Positions 1-10,813 of a DNA stretch of 64,000 nucleotides are shown in pieces. The position numbers and the translations under genes are program-made. How positions within the stretch are numbered: position 1 is the stretch's first letter; every line of letters starts with the position of its first letter. The notes below the pieces were generated by a model that saw nothing but the letters and a program-made list of their open reading frames with translations, did no database searches and had not been told where the DNA came from. The stretch is from Tricholoma matsutake (Eukaryota; Basidiomycota; Agaricomycetes; Agaricales; Tricholomataceae), in NCBI GenBank assembly GCA_026075535.2, contig AP026542.1:11656001-11720000 (forward strand). Reading direction: 5' to 3'.

Positions 1-259
1 ACCACTATTGATTGGGTAAAGCACACTGTTCTGGTGGACAACAGTGCCTTCACTGTTGCACCCTTAAGTCAGACCAGGTGCACCCATATCTCATTGACTG
101 ATTTACCCTTCCTCATTGACAGTGGTTCCACAGTCCACATATCCCCAGACCATTCTGATTTCTTTTCTCTCCGCCTGATCACTCCTCGATCAATCAAGGG
201 CATGGGAGGATTTTCAATCACTGCGATTGATGTGGGTGATATCAAACTGTGGGTAGCTC
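1..259 (+). pseudogene. Copia-1 aspartic protease, first half
   Basis: The frame contains F-L-I-D-S-G-S-T-V-H-I-S, the D-S-G-S/T active-site loop of Ty1/copia proteases, followed by G-M-G-G-F and G-D-I-K-L-W-V-A, where the family has its G-x-G-x2-I strand. The protease would cut the Gag-Pol precursor inside the particle. The frame runs in from the window edge, so no start can be assigned. It stops because a hAT element is inserted at 260, not because of a point mutation. The remaining half lies at 3078. Confidence 0.8.
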
Positions 260-837
260 TAGTGTTTTAAGGTCCAGTGCAGTCCAGTTTTTTGACCCCA
301 AGATGGGCAACTGGCACCCAACTTAGAGCAACTGCAACCGAACCGACTAGGACCAGTCCTAGTCAGTTCGGTTGCCCTCAAAAAACCAGTTGCCACTGGT
401 TTTTCCAGCATTTTTCATCTCTAATTAAAATTTACTATATGTTTAATAAACTAATTACATAGCACCCAATGGGAGGTAGGGGCCATAAGACAGGAGCAGG
501 GAGGGGTTCAGACACACTGGAAGTTGCAAACTATGGGGGGGACGGTGAAATGACTTGTCTGAGGCTGATCTGGGGCAAGCTGGAGCAGATGGGGGGTGAG
601 CAGGGTGTAGGGGGTGGTGAACAGAATACAGGGTGGGAACAAGGGGCATTCACAGGTGCAGACAGCATTGTTGGTGATGTGGGCAGGGTGTACCACATGG
701 TTGATGCCAAGATGGCTCGTTTATGAGGGGTCTGGGGTGAGCTGGGTGGGAATGGGGGTCAAGGAAGGGAGTTTGGGGTGGCAGGGTGATGTGGGAGGTG
801 TCCTGGGCCTTTGTTTGGAGTCCTGGGGTGAGCAGGG

Positions 838-1702
838 TCATTCCATTGAGTAAATGATGCATCTCGACAAATGCATTAGCTTGTCGTCGTGCGACTCAGT
901 CTTCTGGGCTGTAGACCATTGTTGTGGGCTGTAGCTTGCCTGGGTAGCTGTCTCTGAGGGGGTAGCCACTGTCTGGGTGCCAGTGGTGTCTCTAGTGGTC
1001 ATTCCAGAGGTGGTAGTAGCAGGAGTTGCCATTGTTGTCAGCTGTGACGTGGCGGTTGCAAGGGCCGGCTCAGGATTCGAATGAGGGGGCTGGGGACTGA
1101 GCTGGAGTGTGGTGGGTTGGCCTGGAAGCCAGTGCCATAGTTCACGAGGTTCTGGTGGTGGTTTTGGAGCTGGGGGTGGAGTGGTTGTGGTCGCTGTCAG
1201 TGACGTTGACAGCTCTGATGGTGGCTGTACAGGCATCATCAGCAATGATGTGGGAGATAGCAGTGACAGCGAGGGGGTGGTAGTGGACTCATCGAGGGGT
1301 GCCATTTGCATGAAGGCATTGGCAGTGGAGGCAGATGTGGTCTGAGTGCTGAAGTCAGCCATTTTGTATGTGGTTTGCATTCCACCAGTAGCTGGTATGG
1401 ATACGACATCTCACATTGACACAACCTTGGTCAGCACATCGTTTTGTCCTTGTACAAGACCTTCCTTCCTTCCTTCCTCAAAAATTGAAGCTCTCCCTTT
1501 CTCCAGGGTCCTCACAATCGTACCCTTCACCAACTCGTATGCTTGCTCCCGTCCTCATGCCATGATAGCCTCATATAGCTCTGGCTGGTGCTGTTGTATG
1601 TCCAAGACATGTGTTGTGAGGTTCTCTTCTGTTTGTGGTATTTGCAGAGGTGATGCCTGTACCTGTGGTGCCATTTTCATTGCTGATTTTTTCTTTCCCA
1701 TG
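838..1702 (-). pseudogene. Unknown ORF carried by hAT-1
   Basis: Beginning at M-G-K-K-K-S-A-M-K-M (1702), one frame can be followed to 838, about 288 codons, broken only by two TGA codons (about 1552 and 1408). Both sit where CGA would give Arg. The N-terminal third is basic and possibly helical (T-H-V-L-D-I-Q-Q-H-Q-P-E-L-Y-E-A). The rest is Thr/Pro/Ser-rich (T-T-T-T-P-P-P-A-P-K-P-P-P-E-P). No domain is recognised. The shared frame over two stops of the same kind suggests a once-coding gene. Its role in the element is unknown. Confidence 0.45.
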
Positions 1703-2099
1703 GTGACAGTGCCGAAAGTAGACAGTAGGCAGGTGATGGCAGTAGACAGTTGGCAGAAGACAGGTGACAGAAGACAGTTGACAGTTAACAGTAGACCAAA
1801 ATGAAAGCTGAGATTCCAAAATGAAAAACCTCTGAAATGAAATGAAAAAGCCAAGATGAAGCAGATGTTGGAGTCAAATCTGCCTGTTGTCACCAGATGG
1901 AGATGTGCCATCTCACTGGAACAGGCGGGGAATGCAAGCAGAAGGCCCTAAAGCACAGGCAAAGTGGTCTATAGTGTGGTATGCGATCAACGACTCTATC
2001 TATGGCTACGCTAACCTGAACCAGTGGTCATGTGACCACTACAGGGTATGCCGGACTCTGGCACAGGTGCTGCCACCACAGTTACACTGCTCACATCAT

Positions 2100-2723
2100 T
2101 GTTCATTGGCCCCCAGCACCTCCATCTCCCCTATGAGCAGTGGCTCGCAGGCGGGGTGGCAGTTCTGTCTGACATGGCATTGGTTGTGGTGTGGCAGCAG
2201 GGAAGGGTGGTGGTGGGCCATTGTCATTGGTGGCCATTGTTGTTGGTGGTGCCATGTCATCATTGTCGTGGTAGATCGTTGTCACTGGCTGGAGTTGTTG
2301 CTGGTGTGTTGGTCCCATGACATCAGTGTTGGCCAGAAATAGGACCCATTGCCACCCTGTGAGCAGAGGCTCACAGCAGCGGTGAAGGGGAATGGAGAGA
2401 GCAGTTGGTAGGAGTAAGATCCTAAGAAAGAAATCAAAATTGTCAATAGAAAAAAGAAATCAATAGATCAATAGAAATACAAACATACCTGAGCCCAACC
2501 GACAATGGCTAACGTTGTTTGGGCCCCATTGTGTCCTTTCAGCTATGTGCAAAGCTTTTGAGGTCAGCGCTGAGGGTGTCATGGGTGGGTAGGTGGACAG
2601 AGTGGTTGTGGAAGGTGTGTAGAGGTGTTGTGGGTCATTGGTGTTCATGGGAACCATTTGGCAAAGTGGTGCCACTTTGTTTTTTTGGCAGCACACATGA
2701 CCAAAAGGTCCGTGCACAGCCAC
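2100..2723 (-). pseudogene. Low-complexity cargo ORF with palindrome-ended exon (hAT-1 copy)
   Basis: Exon 1 (2723 down to 2489) starts M-A-V-H-G-P-F-G-H and ends T-Q-W-G-P-N-N-V-S-H-C. Its 3' end is an inverted repeat (2491-2526, arms GGGCCCAAAC and GTTGGGCTC). An intron-like stretch follows at 2488-2422 (GTATGT...TTCTTAG, 67 bp), then exon 2 with dyads at 2357-2376 and 2131-2150. The same G-P-N-N ending, palindrome and intron recur in E1, E2, E3 and hAT-2. No domain is recognised, and protein production is not shown. Confidence 0.4.
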
Positions 2724-3077
2724 AGGCTATTAGACCCTCACCATACAAATACTTTTTCCCTGGGCTTGTCCCATTTCATTACATAGTGAGATAAATATTA
2801 ATATTAATACTATCTACATTAGTTTATTTTCTTGTAGACACTGTAATTTCAAGTAGATATGTAATATTATATATACTGTTTGAAGACTGGTTGCAACTGA
2901 TTGCAACCAGTTTTTGATCAGTTTTTGAATATTTTTGAAGTTGAGGCAACTGGCAACCCAACCAACTCCATTTTGGAGCAACCGCAACCGATGGTCTGGT
3001 TGCAATCAATTGAGTTCAGTTCAGTTGCAGTTTTTTTTCCAGTCCTATGGACCAGACCTTTAAACACTAGGTAGCTT

Positions 3078-3301
3078 GGGGCACATCAATCACCTTACAT
3101 AACACACTCTATGTCCCTGAGTCAATTGTTCAGTGGGTATCTATCAGCTCCCTTGCCAGTGACTCAAATGCCATCACACATTTTGGTGACTCATCTTGCT
3201 GGATAACTAATAAATCCATAGGCATGTTGATAGCTTGCGGTTCTATGACCTCCAAGAAACTTTACTTGTTCACTGTACACTCTGCATCTGCTGAGATGTG
3301 T
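3078..3301 (+). pseudogene. Copia-1 protease, second half and linker
   Basis: Right after the hAT target duplication the frame resumes with T-L-H-N-T-L-Y-V-P-E. This matches the conserved end of copia proteases (L-x-x-V-L-Y-V-P followed by L-I-S/V-S-x-L). The join to the 1-259 segment is in register once the hAT element and one 8-bp duplicate are removed, which confirms both the element ends and the gene order. The frame ends at a TAA at 3302. Confidence 0.75.
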
Positions 3302-3304
3302 TAA

Positions 3305-4458
3305 CAATTCATGGATCACCAAATCTGGAGACCTGCCACCATCACCTCAGCCATGCCAATTATCAATCCCTGTGGGATATGGCCTAGAAAGGCAAACTCA
3401 CAGGTATGCCATTGTCAGCCACTACATGACCACCCAAATGTGATGCCTGTGTTGTTGGAAAACAGATGGGAGCATCAGTTCCAAAGAAACATGAGGGTGA
3501 GGGCCATAGGGCAATGAGGTGTCTAGAGAAGGTGTGGGTTGATCTAACAGGCCCACATGCAGTCAAGTCCCATACTGGTCATGAATATGTAATGGACATT
3601 GTCAATGATTTTACCTCATTTCCATGGTCTATACCATACCCTCAAACATAAAGATGATTCGTTTCCTGAGCTCAAGGCATGGGAGTTGGCATGCAAAAAT
3701 TAAACTGGCTTGAAAGTTGGGACATACATTACCAACAATGGAGAGTTGAAGTCCAGTGAAATGCAGACATGGCTTAAATCTCACAGATCAGACCAACACT
3801 TCACTGCTCCACACACATCTGCTCACATTGGATGTGTCAAACAGATGCATCAAACACTCATGGCAAAAGCATGAACAATGTGGCTGTATGCAGGACTGCC
3901 CCCTTTTCTTTGGGACAAATTTTATTTAACAGCTACACATCTGCATTCAAAAACTACAACCCACTCGCTACAGGGAATCATGCCTTGGGAATTATGGTTT
4001 GGTCAAAAGCCAGACTATTCCTATATGCAGGAAATTGGATGTTGGGCTTTTGTCCTGATACCAAAGAAAGACAACCTGAATATTTTTGAATGGTCAATTG
4101 AGTGTACACTGATTGGCTATGACCCAAACTCAAAGATGTACCAATGCTATGACCACACTACATGGAAAATACATAGTTCTTTCCATGTCCATTTCCTCGA
4201 GAGTCATGATAGACACATGTGCCCACAGCAGAGCCCAACCCCGCCCAAGGTGGACACCACCCATGACAAAACTGCCACCCCCACATTCACCCCCCTGCTT
4301 GACACTGATGATGATGACAATTTTATCCCACCATCCAACCCTCCTGTTACTACTATACCATGCCACCTGCCCCCCAACTGGAGCCCCCTTGCTGATCATC
4401 TCATGTACCAGTCCCAACTGAAAGGAATCCTAACAGGGGACCATCTATCACATGTACA
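3305..4458 (+). pseudogene. Copia-1 GAG-pre-integrase and integrase, decayed
   Basis: The start holds a GAG-pre-integrase motif (H-R-R-L-G-H-A-N-Y-Q-S-L in a shifted frame) and paired Cys (C-D-A-C-V-V-G-K). Next comes V-W-V-D-L-T-G-P with the first catalytic Asp (about 3538-3560), then V-M-D-I-V-N-D-F-T. Downstream, 3878-4200 reads W-L-Y-A-G-L-P-P-F-L-W and F-G-Q-K-P-D, typical of the integrase C-terminal part, and 4200-4400 is a Pro-rich linker. Several frames must be combined, and stops interrupt 3650-3830. Confidence 0.75.
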
Positions 4459-5749
4459 ATGAAGGCAATACAAGAATCCCGAGATGGTGCGACCCACATA
4501 AAAGAGGTGCATCAAGAGCAGAGAGTGGGTAGATGGGCTGTTAACACCTTAGATGAGCCCCTCCCTGATCATGATGTCATCACTGATCTACAACAGGCCT
4601 TCGAAAATCTCAATCTTGGCAATCAGGCACATGAACTTCTGGCTATGATTTTGGAGATGGATGATTTTGATCCGGAATCACTTCAATTCAAAGATGAGCC
4701 AAAAACATGGGATGAAGCCAAGAACTCTGTGGATGCTGCACAATGGGCAGAGGGATATCAGGATGAGTTGAAATCACTAAAGAACATAGGGGTCTATAAA
4801 TTGATACCATGTTCTGAAGTTCCTCAAGGGCAGCATATCCAAAAAGGGAAACCCATTTTCCATATCAAGGAATGAAACTGGGAAGGCTGTCAGGTGGAAA
4901 GTACATGTTGTCTTCAAGGGTTATAAGCAGATTTATGGCAAGGACTACACTAAGACCACCTCACTGACCATGCACATGGAACCTTGGAGAATTCTCTTAC
5001 ACATTGCAGCATCACTGGGATGGGATGCCCAACAAATTGACATCAAAACTGCTTCCCTTTATGGCTTGCTACCAGACAATGAAGTACGATATATGCAACA
5101 ACTGGTCAATTTTGAGGAACCCAGAAAAGAGGACTGGGTGTGGCAACTTCAGCATGGACTATATGGCATGAAGCAAAGTGGGCGTATCTGGAATCAAACA
5201 CTCAATGCCCAAATGCTCTCCTGGGGATTCACCCAACTGTCCTGTGAGTCTTGTATATATTACCGCAAGACTGATTCTGGGACCATAATTACTGCCATTC
5301 ACATTGACAATTATTTGTCCATAGCTGACTACAAAGACAAGAATGAGAGGTTCAAGAGTCAGATGCAAGAAGTCTGGACTATTTCCAAATTGGGCACCAC
5401 ATGTTTCCTTATTGGGATCATAGTCACTTGGGATAGAATGGCACATACAGTTGTGCTATCACAGACTGCCCTTATCAACAAAGTTGTTGATCAATTTGGC
5501 CAGAGAGATGCACACCCAGTATCCACCCCACTGGAACCTGGCTCCAAACTCTGCCAATTCAACTGCAACACCCTATCCTCCAATGAGCAGCTCCAACTTA
5601 ACAAACTCCCCTATTGTTCCCTAGTTGGTTGTCTACTATATTTGGCAATCAGAACCTGCCCTGACATCTCCTATGCCATCCAACAACTCTCACAATTCCT
5701 TGATTGTTACTTGTTCAAACACTGGAAGGTGGCTATAAGACTGGTATGA
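4459..5749 (+). pseudogene. Copia-1 reverse transcriptase, catalytic Asp changed
   Basis: This is the copia RVT_2 domain. A-E-G-Y-Q-D-E-L-K-S-L marks its start. The stretch near 4880-4930 encodes a K-A-R-L-V-A-K-G-Y-like strand (V-R-W-K-V-H-V-V-F-K-G-Y) across a frameshift. Q-Q-I-D-I-K-T-A-S-L-Y-G and H-G-L-Y-G-M-K-Q-S-G-R-I-W follow. The catalytic V-D-D has become I-D-N (near 5300): the pair GAC-GAT is now GAC-AAT, a CG to CA change. The copy is therefore inactive even where the frame is open. Confidence 0.85.
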
Positions 5750-6277
5750 TATCTCAAGGGTACCAGAGACCTTAAGCTATATCTCAGAGGTGACCCTTCT
5801 GTTAACCTTGACGCCTTTAGTGACTCCAACTGGGTGAACTGCCTCGACACTTGTTGTAGTGTTGGGGGTTTTATATGCTCTCTAGGTTCAGGTGCTCTCT
5901 ACTGGACAGCATGCAAACAGAAGGTTGTTGCAACATCCTCATGCAAAGCTGAATACATTGCTGCATTTGAAATGGCAAAAGAATGTATTGGGATTCATAC
6001 TTTACTCAACACTATTGGCTACTCTCAGACTTCACCCACCATAATATCTTGTGATAACTCTGCGACAAAAAGCCTCTCTGAAGACCTACTTCTTCACTCA
6101 TGCGTTAAACATATCGATATCAAATACCATTTTCTCCAAGACTGCATACAGTCCAATGACCTATGGCTCACTTATGTTCATACTCATGAAAATGTTGCTG
6201 ACATGTTCACTAAGGCCCTTGAGGTCAAACAGTTCTTATATCTCCAGGAATATCTTGGCCTTCATTGCAGTAATTTA
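5750..6277 (+). pseudogene. Copia-1 RNase H and polyprotein C-terminus
   Basis: The frame holds A-F-S-D-S-N-W (catalytic Asp region), G-A-L-Y-W-T-A-C-K-Q-K-V-V-A-T-S-S-C-K-A-E-Y-I-A (the S-S-x-E-A-E-Y block), H-I-D-I-K-Y-H-F and H-V-A-D-M-F-T-K-A-L-type motifs, all standard for copia RNase H. The open frame running on to about 6343 is foreign sequence, because element E3 starts at 6278. The true C-terminus resumes at 8199 and ends in the stop at 8241. Confidence 0.8.
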
Positions 6278-6464
6278 CAGTGCCCCACATGTCCTAGCAG
6301 ACTCCACATGGACTCCGCACAGACTGTGTGGAGTCCGAGCTAGTCCACATGGACTGTATGGAGTCCGAGCTAGTCTGTATGCAGAATCTGGGTCAATTTG
6401 ATATCTTACGAGTTCCAAGCTTTTCAGACTTTATGAAAGTCATGACATGCCTACAAAATATAGG

Positions 6465-6548
6465 TGTGCAGAACAAGGATTGAACCCAAGACCTCCAAGT
6501 CATCACACAACAAACTAAACACATGTGATCAACCAGCTGAGCCACAGG
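6465..6548 (-). ncRNA. tRNA-like module, E3 left end
   Basis: On the minus strand, TGGCTCAGCTGG fits a Pol III A box and GGGTTCAATCC a B box, about 46 nt apart. The inner flank AATAATTCTCCTGTGG also occurs at the E1 right end (63560). The arms do not form a full cloverleaf, so this is tRNA-derived rather than a tRNA gene. It points outward, toward the left tip of E3. Confidence 0.6.
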
Positions 6549-6718
6549 AGAATTATTTGTTAGTAATACATAGTTTATTTATGACACTCAAACTCAAACT
6601 CAAGTATTTATCTCTCAAAAATTGAACAAATAAATTTTATTAACTGCATCACAAGGGAGTATACAATACAATCAAAGAAATACAAAAAAGACTAATAATA
6701 ACTACATTACAAACTCAA

Positions 6719-6836
6719 CCCCTCACGAGGGGGAGTTAACAAACTATAGATTTTTTAAAAAAACTCCCCCCAAAATGTGGGGGAGGGCTAAAAGAAAAAG
6801 AAGAAAAAAAAACCCACCCCATGCAAAATGCGGGGG
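6719..6836. repeat. G/C hairpin cluster near one end of E3
   Basis: Three short inverted repeats in an AT-rich background: CCCCTCACGAGGGGG (6719), ACTCCCCCCAAAATGTGGGGGAG (from 6763, arms CTCCCCC and GGGGGAG) and CCCATGCAAAATGCGGGGG (from about 6818). Comparable hairpins lie at the left end of E2 (46191-46263) and the right end of E1 (63308-63500), on one side only in each element, so they give the elements a polarity. Confidence 0.55.
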
Positions 6837-6839
6837 GGC

Positions 6840-7724
6840 TGCCATCCTGGTGTGTTGGTGTCGGTGCATTCTCTTTGGGTGTCGGTCCTTGCCCTCTTGT
6901 CGCATTGTTGTTCCACCCACTATCCACCCCACGAGCAGTTGCTCATGAGGGTGGGGGCAGGTAGTGCATTGTCGTCTCCTATCCCTGCACTTAGGTGTCG
7001 TTCCACCCACTATCCACCCCATGAGCAGTTGCTCATGAGGCTGGGGGTGGCTGGTGCATTGTCATCATCTCCTTTCCCTGCGTCTGGGTGTCGTTCCACC
7101 TATGTTCCACCCCACGAGCAGTTGCTCATGAGGCTGGGGGTGGGTGGCTTGTCATCATTCATCACCATCATCCCCCATTTGGATTTCTGTATTTTTTTTT
7201 TTTGGGGGGGTGGGGGGGGTTGGGCACATCAGTGCAACATGACACGATTATGGAGGTTGGTGGGCAGGTATCCCCCTTCTGGGGTCTCCTGGCATCCCTG
7301 GGCACCCTCCTAGCCCATGTTGACAGCCTCACATCCCATTTGAACAGGGAGGAGGGGATTGGGTGGGTGTGGGCATGGGCATGGGTTGCACATTTTTCAT
7401 CATGGCAGGTCATCCCCAGTAGCATACATCCTAAAAAGCAATAAAATACATTTAGTTGATTGATAAAACAAAAAGAAAAAAGAAAAAACTTACTAGGGGC
7501 CCAAACAATGATTATTGTTGTTTGGGCCCATTGTGTTGGCTCGGCTCATTGGGTCCCATTGCATCAGCCTGGCTAGTTTGCTGTTTGTTGCTGTTGGTGC
7601 AAGAGGCATCAGAGGCAGGGGCTGACTGGGTGGTGGTGGTGGTAGAGGGAGGTGGGAGGCAGCGGTGTTGAGAGTGATGGTGGTGGTCAACAAAAATGTT
7701 GATCAACAATGGTTGTTGACGCAT
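6840..7724 (-). pseudogene. Low-complexity cargo ORF with palindrome-ended exon (E3 copy)
   Basis: Exon 1 runs from about 7724 (or 7693) down to 7494 and encodes His/Thr/Pro/Ser-rich sequence ending G-P-N-N-N-N-H-C-L-G-P. Its end is a perfect-arm palindrome (7497-7529, arms GGGCCCAAACAA and TTGTTTGGGCCC). The predicted intron is 7493-7431 (GTAAGT plus a T-rich tract...TTTTTAG, 63 bp). Exon 2 contains three copies of a repeat of about 90 bp, each with a GAGCAGTTGCTC dyad (6927, 7017, 7111) and encoding P-H-E-Q-L-L-V-G-W-I-V-G-G-T-like peptide. It reads toward the hairpin end of E3. Function is unknown. Confidence 0.45.
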
Positions 7725-7794
7725 CTTGAACTTGCATGTGAGTCACATGATTTAAATATGGTTAGATAATGCAAATTTGCACTTACTGACAAAG

Positions 7795-7872
7795 GCTCTG
7801 TGGTGTAGTGGTTAACTGCACTATTTATGCTTGCCGACAAGGCTTGGGGTTCAATTCTACTTTAATACATAA
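7795..7872 (+). ncRNA. tRNA-like module, E3 right end
   Basis: TGGTGTAGTGGTTAAC (A box) and GGGGTTCAATTCTAC (B box) are about 36 nt apart, near true tRNA spacing. The module points outward toward the right tip of E3. Full acceptor pairing is not apparent. Confidence 0.6.
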
Positions 7873-8237
7873 TTTTTCTGTAGTCAGCTAAGCCTCTGTT
7901 GTGCATCCATGGACTCAACTCAGACTCAACTCGGACATGTATCTGTCTGAGTCTGTCTGAGTCCGAGTAAATTGATGTTGCTTGGACAAAGTCCATGCAC
8001 ACTCCGAGTAAAAGTCCAAAAATAGCTTGGACTCCACGAAAGTCTGTGCAGACTCTCTAGGAGTCCAAGCAATATACAGGACATTTTGAGCCAAATGAGT
8101 GGGTGGCAGTCTGAGCTAGTCTGTGTGGAGTCTGAGCTAGTCCATATGGAGTCCACCAAATTCAGTGTGGACTGGCTCGGAATACATGGGGCACAGTAAA
8201 GACCTCCTTTGTTGATGCGATTCCATGTGAGGAGGAG

Positions 8238-8585
8238 TGTTGAGATGCCAATGATCACACCATAAGTGTACATGATCGCATCTTTGATGCGTGTACTATT
8301 TTTAGTATATCCCTTTGATGCACCATAGATACCTTTATGCCTCTTATCCCTTTGACTCTTTACGTAGCTGGACTCACTTATATATATAGGGTATATAGTT
8401 ATCCAATCACCTCAGTCGCTTATACAGAGACTGAGGTGAGTATTCTAGACATTATGAGATTACGGACCAATGCTTACTGTACTTATAGTTATACTCTGAT
8501 TATGCTAGGTACAGTGATTGTATTTATATAGTCGCTTATACAGAGACTGAGTTATACTCTGATTATGCTAGGTTGATTTTCTACA
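8238..8585 (+). repeat. Copia-1 3' LTR
   Basis: Starts TGTTGAGATGCC just after a purine tract (GTGAGGAGGAG) and after the polyprotein stop. The right end is set at ...TTTTCTACA because gypsy coding sequence resumes there. It contains two direct duplications: a 21-bp piece at 8415 and 8531 and a 22-24 bp piece at 8487 and 8551. The 5' LTR is outside the window, so the ends are provisional. Confidence 0.6.
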
Positions 8586-9377
8586 TTTTCCACTCATCTC
8601 CCTCAGTGATGCAAACTAAGTGATAGGCATGCTGGAGGTCAATTTTGGTGAACATGTGGGCTTTTCCCAGAGAGTCCAGGAGATCCGAGATTACTTGAAG
8701 TGGGTAGTGGTCCTTCTTGGAGATGTGGTTGAGTCCCCAGTAGTTGACACATAATCGGAGACTTCCATCCTTTTTCTTGACAAAGAGTATAGGAGCACCA
8801 TGAGGGGATTTGCAGGGGTGGATGAAGCCCAAGCAAATGTTTTCTTCAATGAATATTCAGAGGGCCTCTAGCTCAGAGGGAGAGAGGGAGTACATGTGAC
8901 CCAGAGGTGGGGGAGCATTATCCTCCATCTCTATCTTGAGGTCATAGGAATGGTGTGGATGAAGGGTGTCAGCTTTTTGTTTGTTAAAGACATCTGCAAA
9001 TTCATGATATTCCTCTGGAACATATGAAAGATCTGGAGGATTTTTGGATACCACAGAAGATTTAGCCATCAGTCCCTCCAGGGAGAATGTCATCTGAAAG
9101 GCTACAGCCCCAGGGAGTTTGCTTGCATGCATGTAAGCGGCAGCATTGATGAAAGAGATTTCAGGAGGTATAGGTTTCAAGGATTCAGTGACCACAGGGT
9201 TTTTGCAGGTTTCCACTGGAAGGTTTGGAGGTGAAGGTGACTCACACAAGATAGGAGAGTTGAAAGATGTTGAGGGGGCAGGACCTCTTTGAGCTGCAGA
9301 GCAAAAATTTATTTGGCCTGAAGACCAGTCAATCAAAGACCAGTCAATCAACAGATTGTATTGCTTCAGCCAGTTAT
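8586..9377 (-). pseudogene. Ty3/gypsy fragment: protease-RT linker and RT start
   Basis: On the minus strand, 9351 to 8857 encodes D-W-S-S-G-Q-I-N-F, then P-E-E-Y-H-E-F-A-D-V-F-N-K-Q-K-A-D-T-L-P/H, the usual linker before gypsy RT, and S-P-S-E-L-E-A-L. 8832 to 8581 encodes [27 protein letters not shown] and T-K-I-D-L-Q-H-A-Y, with the catalytic Asp of RT motif A. The fragment is cut at 8585 by the Copia-1 LTR and at 9377 by Copia-2, so it is the oldest layer of this stack. It does not belong to the other gypsy families in the window. Confidence 0.85.
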
Positions 9378-9382
9378 GACGA

Positions 9383-9596
9383 TGTTGGGATAGTCAATCC
9401 TAGCGCATTATGTTATATTACACTAGCGCATCACAAGTGCAACATCAGCACATCATGTATAAAAATAGAACACAATGTATTTATAGATCACAACATATGT
9501 ACATCATAGTGCAGGAGAATACGAGATGTTCTACCTTGTCCTGAACTCCCATCATTTAATCCCTTTGAACTTCTACTCCACACCATAATCCCAATA
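9383..9596 (+). repeat. Copia-2 5' LTR
   Basis: 214 bp, starting TGTTGGGAT and ending ATCCCAATA (an imperfect terminal inverted repeat). The following GGTTATGGTCCCTGGCC would be the primer-binding region. The 3' partner at 19715 shares both ends. Confidence 0.85.
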
Positions 9597-9654
9597 GGTT
9601 ATGGTCCCTGGCCTTTTTCATATTTAAATAACTTGTTCTGGACTTGGACACATT

Positions 9655-10809
9655 ATGTCAGATCACCTCATTGAACTGGAAGAGCCTGAGGAAGATGCAC
9701 CCTCAACCCCTATTCGAGCTAGTAGAATTTACACCTCTAACACTGCTCAACAATGGCAACAGGCTGCAGCTCAACCAGCAATCAAATTGATTCAGATGAA
9801 AGAATATTCAAATGTGAACAGAATTGCCGAATGTGATCACTTAATGGACGAGAATTGGCACAAATGGAAGGAGAGAATGAAAAGGGTATTTATCAATTGT
9901 GATATAACTGGATATACTACTGGCAGTGTGAAATGACCAGATGAAACAAAAGATCCTGTTAACGCAAATAACTGGGACAAAAACGACTCTTGGGTGCAAC
10001 AAGTAATCATGCATAATGTCACCTCCTCTCAAATGAATCATGTCAGATTGAAAACATCAGCTGAAGCAATGTATTCAGTGCTTACGGTTACTCATGAGAA
10101 CAAGGCACATCAAACAGTAAATCATATACAGTGCCTGTTATATGAGACCAAGATACTAGACACAGATGATCTCCCAAAGCACCTTGACATGCTTAAATCA
10201 TATTGCAACTGCATCAATAAATTCCCCAACACTGAATTCCATGTCTTGGACATGCACTTCAAAGCAATCATTTCAGCATCTTTACCTTTGTCTTGGCAGA
10301 CTTATGTCAAACCCTATAATGGGAATCCCAATGATCCCAATGATCCAGACCCCAAAAGGAGAATGTCCTCAGATTCCTTTATTGGTTTATTGTTTATTAC
10401 AGGAGGAATATAAAATTTGTATGACACACTCACATAACAAGTATTGTAATGGTTCTAGCACAAACCTGGTTAATACCCAGAAGAATAGCAGAACTACCAA
10501 AACTTTGGAAGAGCACATCACCAATCATAAATCCTCCAACAAACCTTATTGTGAACATTGTAAGTGACCAGGACATTGGTCAAGTAAATGTCACAAATAT
10601 GCCAGTAACAAATGTTGGAACTGTGGAAAAATAGGACATAAGGAAAGAGATTGTTGGAGGAAAAAGAAGGGAAAAGAGAAGCAAAAAGAGGGATCAAAGA
10701 AGGGTACTGAAGATTTGAATGTGGGGGAGGAATTGATCACATTTCCAGTAAATGAAGAACTTTACAATTTTGACACATACAAATCCTGTAACCTTGATGG
10801 AAATGATGA
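9655..10809 (+). pseudogene. Copia-2 Gag with zinc knuckles, broken
   Basis: Starts M-S-D-H-L-I-E-L-E-E-P and carries a copia Gag core (D-E-N-W-H-K-W-K-E-R-M-K-R-V, later W-V-Q-Q-V-I-M-H-N-V and L-L-Y-E-T-K-I-L-D-T-D-D-L-P-K-H-L). A TGA at 9934-9936 and a frameshift near 10400 interrupt it. The 3' part encodes two zinc knuckles: C-E-H-C-K-x-P-G-H-W-S-S-K-C, and then C-W-N-C-G-K-I-G-H-K-E-R-D-C (about 10620-10660), followed by a Lys-rich tail. Gag would form the particle and bind the element RNA. Confidence 0.85.
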
Positions 10810-10813
10810 GTAA

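Larger units (their letters stand above)
260..3069. mobile_element. hAT-1: non-autonomous hAT element in the Copia-1 protease
   Basis: Left end TAGTGTTTTAAGGTCC and the right end, read in reverse, TAGTGTTTAAAGGTCTGG form terminal inverted repeats. They are flanked by 8-bp duplications GGTAGCTC (252-259) and GGTAGCTT (3070-3077), the hAT hallmark. Removing it restores the Copia-1 protease frame. No transposase is visible. The interior holds a minus-strand ORF (838-1702) and a minus-strand, intron-bearing low-complexity cargo (2100-2723). hAT-2 at 55035 has the same termini. Confidence 0.88.
6278..8196. mobile_element. E3: TA-flanked element with tRNA-like modules in both inverted ends
   Basis: Left tip CAGTGCCCCACATGTCC and right tip (reverse) CTGTGCCCCATGTATTCC, each bounded by TA. 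Each end continues inward through degenerate repeats of an AGTCCGAGC-like unit (6300-6400; 7905-8180), then a tRNA-like module pointing outward. Removing 6278-8196 plus one TA rejoins the Copia-1 reading frame, which is independent support for the boundaries. The interior has G/C hairpins near the left end and a minus-strand cargo ORF. No transposase is visible. The exact tips could shift by a few bases, because TTTA/TAAA extends the symmetry. Confidence 0.72.
1..8585 (+). mobile_element. Copia-1: Ty1/copia LTR retrotransposon, 5' truncated by window edge
   Basis: Order is protease, integrase, reverse transcriptase, RNase H, then LTR, which is the Ty1/copia order. Two later insertions split it: a hAT element (260-3069) and E3 (6278-8196). 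Reading across both insertions restores frame. Before E3 the frame ends in L-H-C-S-N-L; after it the frame runs K-T-S-F-V-D-A-I-P-C-E-E-E-C-stop, next to a purine-rich tract (GTGAGGAGGAG) and the 3' LTR start TGTTGAGATGCC. Many frameshifts and stops show it is dead. It appears to lie in the gypsy fragment that resumes at 8586. Confidence 0.85.

Noticed and set aside
838..1380. 180-codon minus-strand ORF as an intact gene
   Set aside because: It is the 3' part of a longer frame from 1702 broken by TGA codons, so it is listed as a pseudogene of hAT-1.
6912..7133. CRISPR-like array (three 90-bp repeats with short palindromes)
   Set aside because: The repeats are coding-like tandem units of the E3 cargo; no regular unique spacers and no cas genes, and the context is eukaryotic.
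7497..7529. Palindrome read as a bacterial rho-independent terminator
   Set aside because: Eukaryotic context; it abuts a splice donor, and the T-run is the start of an intron.
7801..7872. E3 right module as a functional tRNA gene
   Set aside because: A and B boxes fit but acceptor and anticodon arms do not pair well; listed as tRNA-like.
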